A stretch of DNA of 64,000 bases from Xanthobacter aminoxidans (GTDB lineage: Bacteria; Pseudomonadota; Alphaproteobacteria; Rhizobiales; Xanthobacteraceae): assembly GCF_023571765.1 (NCBI RefSeq), contig NZ_JAMJXC010000005.1, positions 1 to 64,000 of the forward strand, given 5' to 3'. Within the stretch, counting starts at the first letter, position 1, and every line of letters starts with the position of its first letter. Positions 35,260 through 43,445 of this stretch are shown here, one piece after another. The notes under the pieces were generated by a model. The model did not search any database and was not told the DNA's origin. It saw nothing but the letters and a program-made list of their open reading frames with translations. Both the position numbers and the translations under genes were made by a program.

Positions 35260-35874
35260 ATGAAGGATGGGCACTGGAACGCAGGAGTTACCACGACCGG
35301 CGGGGTAACTCTTGGTTTCATTGGCGCTGTATTGATTATGACAATCAGCGTCAAAAATGAATCGCTCGATTGGAGTGACTGGTTGCAGTTTGCTGGAACA
35401 CTTATCGGTGCCGCGGCGACAATCGCAGCGGGTGTATTGGCGTGGATTTCGATCCAAAGACAGATCGACGCTCCAGAGTATAGATCAATTCAAGTCATTC
35501 TTACATTTACGTATAGCGCTAGAGACGCTGCATCTGTTGCAATTTCATCATTATCTGAATTGATTTCAAATGAGTCTAAATTAGACGTTATTGATGTTAT
35601 GCGCGAACATAAAATTATAAGCTCGATTGCGGATAGATTTTCTAAATCTATATGTCTTGTGAATGATGTTGATGAGGCCTGCAAAATGGCTCCAGCAATT
35701 GTAATATTACGGACTAGAGATTTGCAAAATAGCATAAATATAGCCAAGTCAGATTTGTGCAATTCAAAAAGATACAGTGATATAATAGCGCTTCGTAGTC
35801 AATTGAAAAGAGTATATATCGATGCAGATGATGTAATTGCTGCAATGAATAAGCATTCAGAGACAAAAATTTAG
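35260..35874 (+). CDS. Two-TM cargo protein with low GC, unknown function
   Basis: A 204-residue protein. Two membrane helices at the N-terminus (TLGFIGAVLIMTISV and WLQFAGTLIGAAATIAAGVLAWI) are followed by IQRQI and a cytoplasmic helical domain of about 130 residues. The start at 35260 follows a good GGGAGG; an ATG at 35230 is less likely. From about 35500 the DNA becomes very AT-rich, unlike the surrounding genes, so it was acquired from another source. The layout is seen in membrane effectors of defence systems, but no specific family is recognised. Confidence 0.65.
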   Translation: MKDGHWNAGVTTTGGVTLGFIGAVLIMTISVKNESLDWSDWLQFAGTLIGAAATIAAGVLAWISIQRQIDAPEYRSIQVILTFTYSARDAASVAISSLSELISNESKLDVIDVMREHKIISSIADRFSKSICLVNDVDEACKMAPAIVILRTRDLQNSINIAKSDLCNSKRYSDIIALRSQLKRVYIDADDVIAAMNKHSETKI

Positions 35875-35923
35875 TATATAATACTTAATCAAAAATGTAA
35901 CTGTTTACACTATGGTATCGGGG

Positions 35924-36373
35924 TTAAATTAGCCTGGCCTGGGCGTTCAGCACCTTCGCGAGCTTCGCGAGGCCCTTGGGGGTGATGCGCACCTGTTCCG
36001 TCACCTTGTGGCGGCCATTGGTGCGCACCAGCGTCGTGAGCTTCATCTCCAGATCGCCGTTGGCAAGGTGTTCGTGGTAGCCCACATCATGCTCGGCTCC
36101 CGGCCGGCGGTAGATCCAGCCACGGGACCGCAGATAGGCGAAAAGCTCCTTGGGCATGATCTGGAGCATCTTGGCTGCATCGGTGATGCAGAAGCTCCCC
36201 GCCGCGTCGGCGATGCGGTCCAGTGCGCCCGCCTTTTCCTCAAGGGCGCGGCTGTTCTCCTCGAGCGCCAGCACCTTCTCGGCATAGCCCAGGAGAATAC
36301 CGCGCAGCGCCGAGGGGTCGTTCAGCACCTTGAGCAGATCGACGGGGAGGGAGGCCTGAGCTTCCAGCGCCAT
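35924..36373 (-). pseudogene. 5'-truncated copy of the Rha-type antirepressor gene
   Basis: This frame repeats the C-terminal 149 residues of the antirepressor at 37739-38479, differing at about five residues. It keeps the KilA-C-like part (SFCITDAAKMLQIMPKELF to KGLAKLAKVLNAQ) but lacks the Rha DNA-binding N-terminus. Upstream frame continues through non-homologous sequence with only a TTG. It may still yield a C-terminal fragment that could compete with the full protein. Confidence 0.75.
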
Positions 36374-36375
36374 CC
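35938..36375 (-). repeat. 438-bp direct repeat, left copy
   Basis: This segment matches 37753-38190 with a constant offset of 1815 bases and no gaps; only scattered substitutions are seen. The two copies flank the low-GC ATPase gene and end at the same base in the antirepressor coding sequence. Recombination between them would delete the ATPase. Confidence 0.85.
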
Positions 36376-36397
36376 CCAACTTAACTAGCCCCACCTC

Positions 36398-36425
36398 CAA
36401 CTTGATGGCATACTTCGCCAAGTTG
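36398..36425. promoter_or_regulatory. Inverted repeat upstream of the ATPase gene
   Basis: CAACTTG (36398-36404) and CAAGTTG (36419-36425) are separated by 14 bases, just before the ATPase start at 36439. It may be an operator for this gene. Confidence 0.35.
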
Positions 36426-36438
36426 CAACGATTCGCTA

Positions 36439-37719
36439 GTGGGGGCAGGCGTGGCTCTTGATGTCCGGAAGATTCCCAAAACGCCCGAAGATTGGCTGGC
36501 GATCGAATTTGAGGCCAATCAGCTTTTCAGCCCGGCAGCTCCGATCAACGAAGCCGAATTGTTTGCCGGTCGGCAGCCTCAGGTGCGGCGCCTGTTAGAC
36601 GCGGTGTCGGAGCGTGGGCGTCACGCCGTTCTGTTCGGCGAGCGCGGCGTCGGTAAGACGTCGCTGGCAAATATTTTTCACATTCTTGTTGGTGCTATAT
36701 CAAGCAAAGCAATAATTCCAATCTGGAAACAGTGCTATCCAACAGACACATTCTCGTCTCTGTGGCGTCGTGTTTTCGATAGCATGACCGTTGATACACA
36801 CATCGATGGGAAAATTGTTAGGTCTAGAGTCAGTGAATCATATGAGGACAGCATATTCCCTGATGACGTTGTTAACGAGCTGTCTAATTTTTCACTAAAT
36901 CACGATCCGATCGTTGTATTTGATGAGTTTGATAAGATAACTGATCAAGAGCTAAAAAGTCTTATGTCTCATACATTGAAGGCGTTATCCGATAGGGGGG
37001 TTAATTGTACGATATTAATTGTGGGAGTTGCAGAGGACATAAATGTATTGATATCAGAGCATTCTTCTGTTGAACGAAATTTAACGGAAATCAAGATGCC
37101 GAGAATGTCGCCGGTCGAGATGAATCAGATTTTAGATAAGATAATTCCGAAACTTGGAATGAAAATTGATGGAGATTCCAGGTGGAAGATTGTAACGTTG
37201 TCGAGAGGTCTGCCAACATATGTTCATTATCTCGGAAGGGAGGCAGTTAAGGCAGCCGTTTCCAGAAGAAGTCTGAAAATTCAAGAGATTGATGTAAATA
37301 TTGCTATAAGTGCTCTTATCGAATTGTCAGATCAAAGTACTAGAAGTGCTTACGCTGAAGCTGTTCATAGTAATAAGAAAAATAATTTGTATAAGGAGGT
37401 TTTGCTTGCTTGTGCGATTTGCAATACAGATGATGAAGGTCGCTTTACGCCTTCGGATGTGATTGAGCCTCTTTCTAAGATACTTGGGAAGAGGGTAACT
37501 ATAGCAAATTTTCAAAACCACTTAAACGCGTTTGTTGAGGCGGTTAGGGGTGGAATATTGGAAAAAAAGGGGTTGACTCGGGCATTCAAATATAGATTTA
37601 GGGAGCCGAAGATGCAGCCGTATGTAATAATGCGCGGAATGTCTGATGGTTTTCTTTCCGAGGATGCTCTTACCATTCTGTCTGCGCCAGAACAGCCGCG
37701 TTTGTTTAACGACATTTGA
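36439..37719 (+). CDS. AAA ATPase cargo protein (ORC/STAND-like), low GC
   Basis: A 426-residue ATP-binding protein. Walker A is FGERGVGKTSLAN (residues 66-78), Walker B is PIVVFDEFDKI (157-167), and a sensor-1-like ILIVGVAEDI (192-201) is followed by ERNLTEIKMPRMSPVEM, the pattern of ORC/Cdc6-like AAA proteins. The C-terminal 170 residues are helical and probably contain a winged helix. The first 225 bases have host-like GC content; after 36663 the DNA is AT-rich. It starts with GTG and lacks a strong ribosome site. It stands alone between copies of a duplicated antirepressor end, the kind of slot that holds defence genes. Function is unknown. Confidence 0.75.
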   Translation: MGAGVALDVRKIPKTPEDWLAIEFEANQLFSPAAPINEAELFAGRQPQVRRLLDAVSERGRHAVLFGERGVGKTSLANIFHILVGAISSKAIIPIWKQCYPTDTFSSLWRRVFDSMTVDTHIDGKIVRSRVSESYEDSIFPDDVVNELSNFSLNHDPIVVFDEFDKITDQELKSLMSHTLKALSDRGVNCTILIVGVAEDINVLISEHSSVERNLTEIKMPRMSPVEMNQILDKIIPKLGMKIDGDSRWKIVTLSRGLPTYVHYLGREAVKAAVSRRSLKIQEIDVNIAISALIELSDQSTRSAYAEAVHSNKKNNLYKEVLLACAICNTDDEGRFTPSDVIEPLSKILGKRVTIANFQNHLNAFVEAVRGGILEKKGLTRAFKYRFREPKMQPYVIMRGMSDGFLSEDALTILSAPEQPRLFNDI

Positions 37720-37738
37720 TGGATATCGGTCCTGTAAT

Positions 37739-38479
37739 TCAAAATAGTCGTTCCTGGGCATTTAGTACCTTAGCGAGCTTCGCGAGGCCCTTGGGCGTGA
37801 TGCGCACCTGTTCCGTTACCTTGTGGCGGCCATTCGTGCGCACCAGCGTCGTGAGCTTCATTTCCAGATCGCCATTGGCCAGGTGCTCGTGGTAGCCGAC
37901 ATCATGCTCGGCGCCCGGCCGGCGGTAGATCCAGCCACGGGACCGCAGGTAGGCAAAAAGTTCCTTGGGCATGATCTGGAGCATCTTGGCGGCATCGGTG
38001 ATGCAGAAGCTCCCGGCCGCATCGGCGATGCGGTCCAATGCGCCCGCCTTTTCCTCGAGGGCGCGGCTGCTCTCCTCAAGCGACAGGACCTTCTCGGCAT
38101 AGCCGAGAAGGATGCCGCGCAGCGCCGAGGGGTCGTTTAGCACCTTGAGCAGATCGACGGGGAGGGCGGCCTGAGCTTCCAGCGCCATCCACCGATCAAC
38201 GATCCGCGCGCGCAGCTCGACGCTGTAGCCGGACACAAGCACCATGGTTTCGCGCTTCGGCAGGCGGAAGATGGGATAGGCCTGCCCGTTCTGCGCGTTG
38301 TGGTGGGTATGCTCAAATCTGAGCACACCCCCTTCGCCGTGCAGCTCCGCCAGCATGGCCCGAATGTCCCGCATCACATTGCGGTGCTCCTTGCCCGTCA
38401 GCTCGGCGATTTCCATGCTTGTCATGGTCAATGGCGCAGAGCCGCCTGCGGTGACGGACATGTTCGCAAGCTCGCCCAT
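37739..38479 (-). CDS. Rha-family phage antirepressor
   Basis: A regulator of about 246 residues. The N-terminal Rha domain is seen in LTMTSMEIAELTGKEHRNVM and YPIFRLPKRETMVLVSGYSV; the C-terminal KilA-C-like domain in SFCITDAAKMLQIMPKELF and GWIYRRPG. Start 38479 is chosen because GGAGGG lies eight bases upstream; 38494 is the longest option. Such proteins counter phage repressors or host regulators. In a satellite it could detect or redirect a helper phage. It ends the leftward capsid-region gene series. Confidence 0.85.
   Translation of the reverse strand: MGELANMSVTAGGSAPLTMTSMEIAELTGKEHRNVMRDIRAMLAELHGEGGVLRFEHTHHNAQNGQAYPIFRLPKRETMVLVSGYSVELRARIVDRWMALEAQAALPVDLLKVLNDPSALRGILLGYAEKVLSLEESSRALEEKAGALDRIADAAGSFCITDAAKMLQIMPKELFAYLRSRGWIYRRPGAEHDVGYHEHLANGDLEMKLTTLVRTNGRHKVTEQVRITPKGLAKLAKVLNAQERLF
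37753..38190 (-). repeat. 438-bp direct repeat, right copy
   Basis: The parental copy of the repeat also found at 35938-36375. It lies within the intact antirepressor gene and covers its C-terminal domain. Confidence 0.85.
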
Positions 38480-38545
38480 CGTCATGCCCTCCATGGCACC
38501 AAGACGCCAGCGCCGGCGCCCTTAAATCGCCCGCCCCGCCGAGCC

Positions 38546-38662
38546 TCACACGCCGGGGACGCGCCAGCTGCGCACGTCGCGCAGGACGTTCACGACGTCC
38601 GCGCACTGACTCTTCCACCACTGCTGAAGCGTCTGCATCAGCTGCTCCGGCGAGATGTTCAT
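38546..38662 (-). CDS. 38-residue protein coupled to the GNAT gene
   Basis: The start at 38662 overlaps the GNAT stop as ATGA, so translation is probably coupled. The product begins MNISPEQLMQTLQQWWKSQC and ends SWRVPGV; it is amphipathic and soluble. No family is recognised. The precise overlap is the main support. Confidence 0.5.
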   Translation of the reverse strand: MNISPEQLMQTLQQWWKSQCADVVNVLRDVRSWRVPGV

Positions 38663-39120
38663 GCCAGCCGTTTTGCGAACGACTGCTCAATGCCGCGGAA
38701 TCCCATCCGCTCATAAAGCCTGCGCACCATGTCGCCCTTGAATGGCTGGATGCACGCGAGCGTCGCCAGGGCGCACCCTTTCTCGATAGCCCAAGCCTCA
38801 TAGCGTTGAAGCATTTCCATGGAGAGACGGGACCCGCGGTGCTCGGGCTCAACCCACCATGCAAGTTCGGTGGCCTGAAGCGACGGCGAAGTGATGCCGC
38901 CATGGCACATCGCGACGAACATGCCGATCGGCAATTGATCTACCACTGCCACCATCACAAGGCCGGCGGGCTCTGTGATCAAGCGGACAAGCAGCGCACG
39001 CGCGTGTTCGGCGTCGAAACAGATCGACCGCTCATGTTCGATATAAGCTGCATGAAAATGCCGCCCCATCTCAATGAGAGATGAAATGTCTTCGAGACGA
39101 GCGAGGCGAATTTCTTTCAC
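38659..39120 (-). CDS. GNAT family N-acetyltransferase
   Basis: A 153-residue acetyltransferase. The acetyl-CoA site is seen in LAWWVEPEHRGSRLSMEMLQRYE, with DQLPIGMFVAM before it and MVRRLYERMGFRGIEQSF after it. The GTG at 39120 is the start: AGGAG lies seven bases upstream, and GTGA overlaps the stop of the upstream gene. Phage and satellite GNATs of this type often follow capsid genes and may modify host or phage proteins. Confidence 0.83.
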   Translation of the reverse strand: MKEIRLARLEDISSLIEMGRHFHAAYIEHERSICFDAEHARALLVRLITEPAGLVMVAVVDQLPIGMFVAMCHGGITSPSLQATELAWWVEPEHRGSRLSMEMLQRYEAWAIEKGCALATLACIQPFKGDMVRRLYERMGFRGIEQSFAKRLA

Positions 39121-39449
39121 GGCCGCTCTCCTACTGGAAATCGCCCACATAAATATGTATTAGGAAGGCGTTCGCAGGCAATGTCGTCAATGCGCTTCAG
39201 GGCATGTTGCTCTGCGCGGCTCGCAATTGAATTCGCCTCATCCATGCAATAGCCGCGGGATAGAGCCCTCTCTTGGATTTCCTTCCGGCGTTGAGCAAAG
39301 GCCATCGCGAGATAATCGGGCACTAAATAGTGTCCAGAGTCGTCCCTCTGGATCGGATCGCATCCATATTCGTGGGCGCATTTTGCTCCAAACGCAATCC
39401 CAAGATAATCCCCATACTGATTCGCAGGAATGCGTTTCTCGATATACAT
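39117..39449 (-). CDS. Hypothetical protein of the capsid region
   Basis: A 110-residue soluble protein beginning MYIEKRIPANQYGDYLGIAF and containing a helical second half (LAMAFAQRRKEIQERALSRG). AGGAG lies nine bases before the start at 39449. Its stop overlaps the GNAT start (GTGA). No family is recognised. Confidence 0.65.
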   Translation of the reverse strand: MYIEKRIPANQYGDYLGIAFGAKCAHEYGCDPIQRDDSGHYLVPDYLAMAFAQRRKEIQERALSRGYCMDEANSIASRAEQHALKRIDDIACERLPNTYLCGRFPVGERP

Positions 39450-39480
39450 CCAAAACTCCTGATGTCGACTTGATCTTTTC

Positions 39481-40245
39481 TTAGCGGTTCTGCCAGGCGC
39501 GAACGCAATCAGTGATGAGAGTGGCGACGCCGGTGCCGGAGGGCTTGTAGACGCCGAGGTAGGGCTGAAGCACAGCGAGGGCGCCGGTGGCGGCGAAGCT
39601 GACGGCGTTTTCGGGCGAGACCTGCGCGCCGTTGACGAAGAACCGGACGTTCGCGATATCGCTGGCATCGATGCGCAGGATTGCCCAGTCCGAAGCCGCC
39701 AGGGTGACGCCGGTCGAGACCGACGTGGTGGTGACGCCGTCGAAGCTTCGGAAATAGAGCAGGCCGGAGCCGTTGGCCTGAAAACGCGCATAGCAGGCAT
39801 TGTTGTCGGGGCCATCGATCCAGTCGGAGCAGACGCCGGCCACGGCCTGCACGCCGGCCCCGCTCGGAAGCACCGAAAGGCGAATGCGCGTCTCGAAGAC
39901 GAGTCCCTTCGTGATGTCGAGACCCTTCTGGTTGCCCCAGTACAGCACCGCATCCTGCTTCTCGGACGCCGCCGTGAGAGCGCAGGCCATCTGCCCACCG
40001 ATGGCTGATGCCACGCCAGCCACAGTGGGCGGTGCTACGCCAACGATCTTTTTCATCCACCCCATGTTCGGCCAAGCCACCTGAGCCTGCGCCGCTTCAT
40101 CGCGGGTCATGCCGGGCACCGTGAGCTTGCCGCGCCCGATGAAATCGTCGCTGAAGGCAAGGGGCGCCAGACGAGCGACGGTTTCGCGGCTGTCGCCATC
40201 GAAAAATTCTTGGGTGAACGCAACCCATTTGCTGTTCGTTGCCAT
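39481..40245 (-). CDS. LamG/concanavalin-like structural protein
   Basis: A 254-residue protein. The N-terminal third is short and loop-rich; the rest has the beta-sandwich pattern of LamG/concanavalin-like domains (GLVFETRIRLSVLPSGAG, NACYARFQANGSGLLYFRS, WAILRIDASDIANVRFFVNG). Phages use such domains in head decoration or host binding. The start at 40245 follows GGAAG. A strong hairpin separates it from the capsid gene upstream, so its level may differ from the capsid. Confidence 0.65.
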   Translation of the reverse strand: MATNSKWVAFTQEFFDGDSRETVARLAPLAFSDDFIGRGKLTVPGMTRDEAAQAQVAWPNMGWMKKIVGVAPPTVAGVASAIGGQMACALTAASEKQDAVLYWGNQKGLDITKGLVFETRIRLSVLPSGAGVQAVAGVCSDWIDGPDNNACYARFQANGSGLLYFRSFDGVTTTSVSTGVTLAASDWAILRIDASDIANVRFFVNGAQVSPENAVSFAATGALAVLQPYLGVYKPSGTGVATLITDCVRAWQNR

Positions 40246-40281
40246 TCTTCGTCTTCCACCTCCGCACCAATTTCGAAAACT

Positions 40282-40327
40282 ACTCCCGCCCCCGCGCGCA
40301 TGGACAAGACGCATCGGGGGCGGGAGT
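40282..40327 (-). terminator. Hairpin between capsid and LamG-like genes
   Basis: ACTCCCGCCCCCG (40282-40294) pairs with CGGGGGCGGGAGT (40315-40327), a 13-bp stem, in the 172-base gap downstream of the capsid gene. It likely ends or reduces transcription there. Confidence 0.6.
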
Positions 40328-40417
40328 GACTGCCCTCGCCGTCACCGGCGGCGGGGGCACATCACCTGCGGCGCACCTGGCCCGCCGCAGGGAAGGGAGT
40401 GGCTGGCGGCGGGGCCG

Positions 40418-42112
40418 TCAGCTGCCGCCGAGCACGACGAAGGGGCTCTTCGTGATGCCGCCGGAATAGGGCGTGATGGGCGTCGCCCATTTGGGCATGC
40501 CATCCAGGCGCCAGACGAAGCGGAAGACGGCTTCATCGTTAAGGAACCGGACGTGGGCCGAGAGCACCCCCTCCGGCCCGCCACCGAGCATCAGGAGGTA
40601 TTGCGACAGGTCGCACAGCACGAGGTCGCCCCGCCCGCCGGGCGCTGTCGCCTGCTCCACCGGGATCACGGGGCGGCCATAGAGGCAGGCATATTCGGAG
40701 CCATCGGCGCCCGCCGGGCGATAGATGGTGGGCGAGATGCCGGAGCCCAGCCCCGCCTCCAGATCCTCATGCACGAGCCACACCGCGCGGCGGCGGGACG
40801 GCGCCGGGAGCCGCGCGAACATCTGGACGATGTTGTCTTCGGTCACCGAGCCGGACGCCTGCCCGGCGCGCGCGACAGTGATGGCGGCGGGGGAATTCAG
40901 CACGCCGAGCGGTACGCCCGCGCCAGTGCCCGCAAAGATGGCCTGATCGAGCTTGAAGGCCATTTCGGCGGCGAAGACGCTTCGCACCAACGTCTCGAGC
41001 AACTTCGCATCCGCCATCAGCTCGTTGGTGACGACCACAGCCGCGAACAGCTTCTTGGCCGACAAGGCGAGGCCTCGCATGTGAGGCAGGCTATCCGGAA
41101 TGGTGTCCGCCTCCGCACCCCACCATGCCCGGGCGCCGCCGAAGCGGGAGCCATCGGCTCGGCTTTTTTCATCCACCGCAGGCAGGCGCACGTCACTGAG
41201 ATTGCGGGCAGTGGCGAGTGGTTGGATGTAAGGCAGCAGCGCCGAGTCGCCGTAGAGCGAGCCCACCAGTTCCTCAACGAATTGCGGGGGCACGAGGAAG
41301 CCGCCGCTTGTTGGGTCTCCCAAGTTGGCGCCCATCGGCGCCCGCACAAGGCGGTGATCTACTTCGGACCGCGCGATGTTTGGCGAACTCGCAGACGCGA
41401 GCGCGCGCAGATAGCTACCGAAGCCGTCGAACCCTCCGGTCAATCGACGGTCAACGGCAGTGGAACGGTTCTCCACTCTGGGCGCCGAACGAAGGACCAC
41501 GCCAGGCCGGGAATTGGACTCCCGGCTCGCGAAAGCCGCCATCAATCCCGCGTACTCCTGCCCCGCGCCTGCCGAGCGCGATTGAGCAACGGCGTTCGCA
41601 TTGGCAGGAACCGGCACAATAGAAAGTTCCAAAAGCTCCTGCTTCTTGAAGTCGATGCCGCCTGGGCGGCTCTTGTCGTTGGAGAAAGACCATTCCAGAG
41701 GCTGGAAGCCGACCGACACGCAGTTGAGGAACCCGCCCTTCACCAAGCGGAACACCACGTCCGCCTCGGGATTCACATCAGCCGCGGCGAACTCCACATC
41801 GCCGATGAGGCGGTTGCCCTCGACGCGGAGGTTCAGCACCTTGCCTACGACGTTGGTGGCCTGCTTGTCGTTGTGGCCGAACAGCACCACGGGATTGGCG
41901 CGGTAGGAGTCCAATACCCAGCCGCGCTGATCGATGGTGTCGCCATAGCGGTCCACCGAATTGTCGGAAAAGACGAAAGAGACCACGCGGCTGTCCGGCT
42001 TGTCCTTCGAACCGGTATCCAACAGGCGCAAGACAGACAGGGACTCGCGGCGCGGCGCACCCAGATCGAGCCCCATGCTCTGAACGGCAGGGCGGAGCGA
42101 ATTAATGGCCAT
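40418..42112 (-). CDS. HK97-type prohead protease fused to major capsid protein
   Basis: A 564-residue fusion. Residues about 20-180 are an HK97 (U35) maturation protease: His80 in VVLFGHNDKQA, Ser133 in GGFLNCVSVGFQPLEW and Glu162 in LLELSIVPVPANANA match the catalytic set. After a linker of about 50 residues, the major capsid fold runs from about 225 to 564, with the start SGGFLVPPQFVEELV, the spine helix SAKKLFAAVVVTNELMADAK, FAGTGAGVPLGVLN, and the C-terminal GRPVIPVEQATAPGG and FVWRLDGMPKW. The protease would cut itself off as the shell matures. It is the only virion gene of the head-assembly set seen here. Confidence 0.93.
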   Translation of the reverse strand: MAINSLRPAVQSMGLDLGAPRRESLSVLRLLDTGSKDKPDSRVVSFVFSDNSVDRYGDTIDQRGWVLDSYRANPVVLFGHNDKQATNVVGKVLNLRVEGNRLIGDVEFAAADVNPEADVVFRLVKGGFLNCVSVGFQPLEWSFSNDKSRPGGIDFKKQELLELSIVPVPANANAVAQSRSAGAGQEYAGLMAAFASRESNSRPGVVLRSAPRVENRSTAVDRRLTGGFDGFGSYLRALASASSPNIARSEVDHRLVRAPMGANLGDPTSGGFLVPPQFVEELVGSLYGDSALLPYIQPLATARNLSDVRLPAVDEKSRADGSRFGGARAWWGAEADTIPDSLPHMRGLALSAKKLFAAVVVTNELMADAKLLETLVRSVFAAEMAFKLDQAIFAGTGAGVPLGVLNSPAAITVARAGQASGSVTEDNIVQMFARLPAPSRRRAVWLVHEDLEAGLGSGISPTIYRPAGADGSEYACLYGRPVIPVEQATAPGGRGDLVLCDLSQYLLMLGGGPEGVLSAHVRFLNDEAVFRFVWRLDGMPKWATPITPYSGGITKSPFVVLGGS

Positions 42113-42815
42113 TCTTCAGATCCTTGAGATTGGTGATGTTGGTTTCCGCGCGCTGCGCCGCATCGGGCTGGGCCGGAGGCACTGCCACCTTGATTTCGGG
42201 CAAGGCGGACTTGATGCGAGCGATAGCTGCGGGAATGCCGCTCTGGTCGGCCACCAGGAAGAGCGCTTCCGCCTGAGGGCGCGCAGCGCGGAGGGCCATC
42301 CGGCGCGCATCGGCGGCGTCGGCATCGCTGGCGACGACTCGGGTGCTAACTTGGCCAGTGAGGGGGTGGCGCTTGCTCTCGATCTCGGTGAAGGGTTGGA
42401 AACGGCGGAGCTTTTCCTCTTCGTCGAGCAGCCACCCGATGAACTCGGCGACGGCGGGGGAAGCGGTCGCGCGCAGTTCGGCTTGCAGGTTTGCCATGGC
42501 CATGGTGTGCGCCTGCGACGCGATGAGGCCGCGTCTGAAGTCTACGACCATGTGATTGCGCGCATCCTGCAACGCCTTCTCAGCGGCGCGGATGGCGGTA
42601 GCGCTTTCCTCGCGCGCCTTCTGATTGTTTAGGAACGTCTCGCGCGACGCCTTTTCCTCGGCAGCGAGAGCGGCGGCAACCTCCACGCGGTGCGCAGTGA
42701 TGGTGGCGGCGCGCGCCGCCATGGCATCGCGCGCCATGTCGCTTTCGGCGAGGGCCTGCATCACCTCCGGCAGCACAGGCACGGGCGCCGGCTGGCGGGA
42801 CGAGAAAAAGCTCAT
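42102..42815 (-). CDS. Coiled-coil protein upstream of capsid
   Basis: A 237-residue protein with a long helical, Ala/Glu-rich section (AAALAAEEKASRETFLNNQK, then ATAIRAAEKALQDAR) and a compact C-terminal part. The start at 42815 follows GGAGAG. Its end overlaps the capsid start by 11 bases, so the two are coupled. Position and coil content are compatible with a scaffold or capsid chaperone, but this is inference only. Confidence 0.65.
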   Translation of the reverse strand: MSFFSSRQPAPVPVLPEVMQALAESDMARDAMAARAATITAHRVEVAAALAAEEKASRETFLNNQKAREESATAIRAAEKALQDARNHMVVDFRRGLIASQAHTMAMANLQAELRATASPAVAEFIGWLLDEEEKLRRFQPFTEIESKRHPLTGQVSTRVVASDADAADARRMALRAARPQAEALFLVADQSGIPAAIARIKSALPEIKVAVPPAQPDAAQRAETNITNLKDLKNGH

Positions 42816-42908
42816 GGAGTCTCTCCGGGTTTGGCTCATTGCGCACGACACCACGAAAGGCGTGCAGTGAAACCTGCCCCTTTCGCTGCACAACATTCGT
42901 TCGTGATT

Positions 42909-43430
42909 TCAGATGCTTGTGAGGATGTCCCGGAGCCGTCGGGGGCTGAAGGGCACACCGCCGCCGCAGGCGTGGAAGGCCTCGAAGAGGAGAGCGTCGG
43001 CGCGGCCGGAATAGGATTCGGGACAGGCGGGCAGGTGATGATCTGTCCGGCGCCAGCGGACGGCGTAGCGGCGCAACTGCGCGCTCAGGGCATCAATGCG
43101 AGCGGCAAAAGACCGATCTTCCGGAAGCATGGCGAAGAGGGCGCATAGCGCGCGGTCGCGGCGAGCCTGATCCTCGATGGTCCACCAGGGCGCCGCACCG
43201 ATCTGCGTCGCCACGCCGAAGGCATCATCGAGGGTGATGCCGGACGCGGCGGCATCGAGATAGGTGAGGAAGCCGTAGGCGAGCCATGGCCCATGCGGGC
43301 CGAGCGGTTCCCCCGCCAGGGCGCGGCGCGCCACCTCCCGCAGCCGGCGCGCGTTCACAACGGCCGTGGCGCCGGCATCCTGCTCTTCGCCTTCGTCATT
43401 GGCTGCGAGAGGAGGGGGCGTGGCCGTCAT
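42909..43430 (-). CDS. Hypothetical protein of the capsid region
   Basis: A 173-residue acidic-to-basic helical protein (ARRLREVARRALAGEPLGPHG, then DDAFGVATQIGAAPWWTIED) with several Trp residues and two Cys. Spaced 15 bases after the upstream gene. It lies in the leftward capsid operon. No family is recognised. Confidence 0.6.
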   Translation of the reverse strand: MTATPPPLAANDEGEEQDAGATAVVNARRLREVARRALAGEPLGPHGPWLAYGFLTYLDAAASGITLDDAFGVATQIGAAPWWTIEDQARRDRALCALFAMLPEDRSFAARIDALSAQLRRYAVRWRRTDHHLPACPESYSGRADALLFEAFHACGGGVPFSPRRLRDILTSI

Positions 43431-43445
43431 GGTGGGCGCCGCCGA

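Noticed and set aside
35924-36421. A separate functional regulator starting at 36421
   Set aside because: The start would be TTG and the first 16 residues are unrelated to any homologue; homology begins abruptly in mid-domain, so it is a truncated duplicate.
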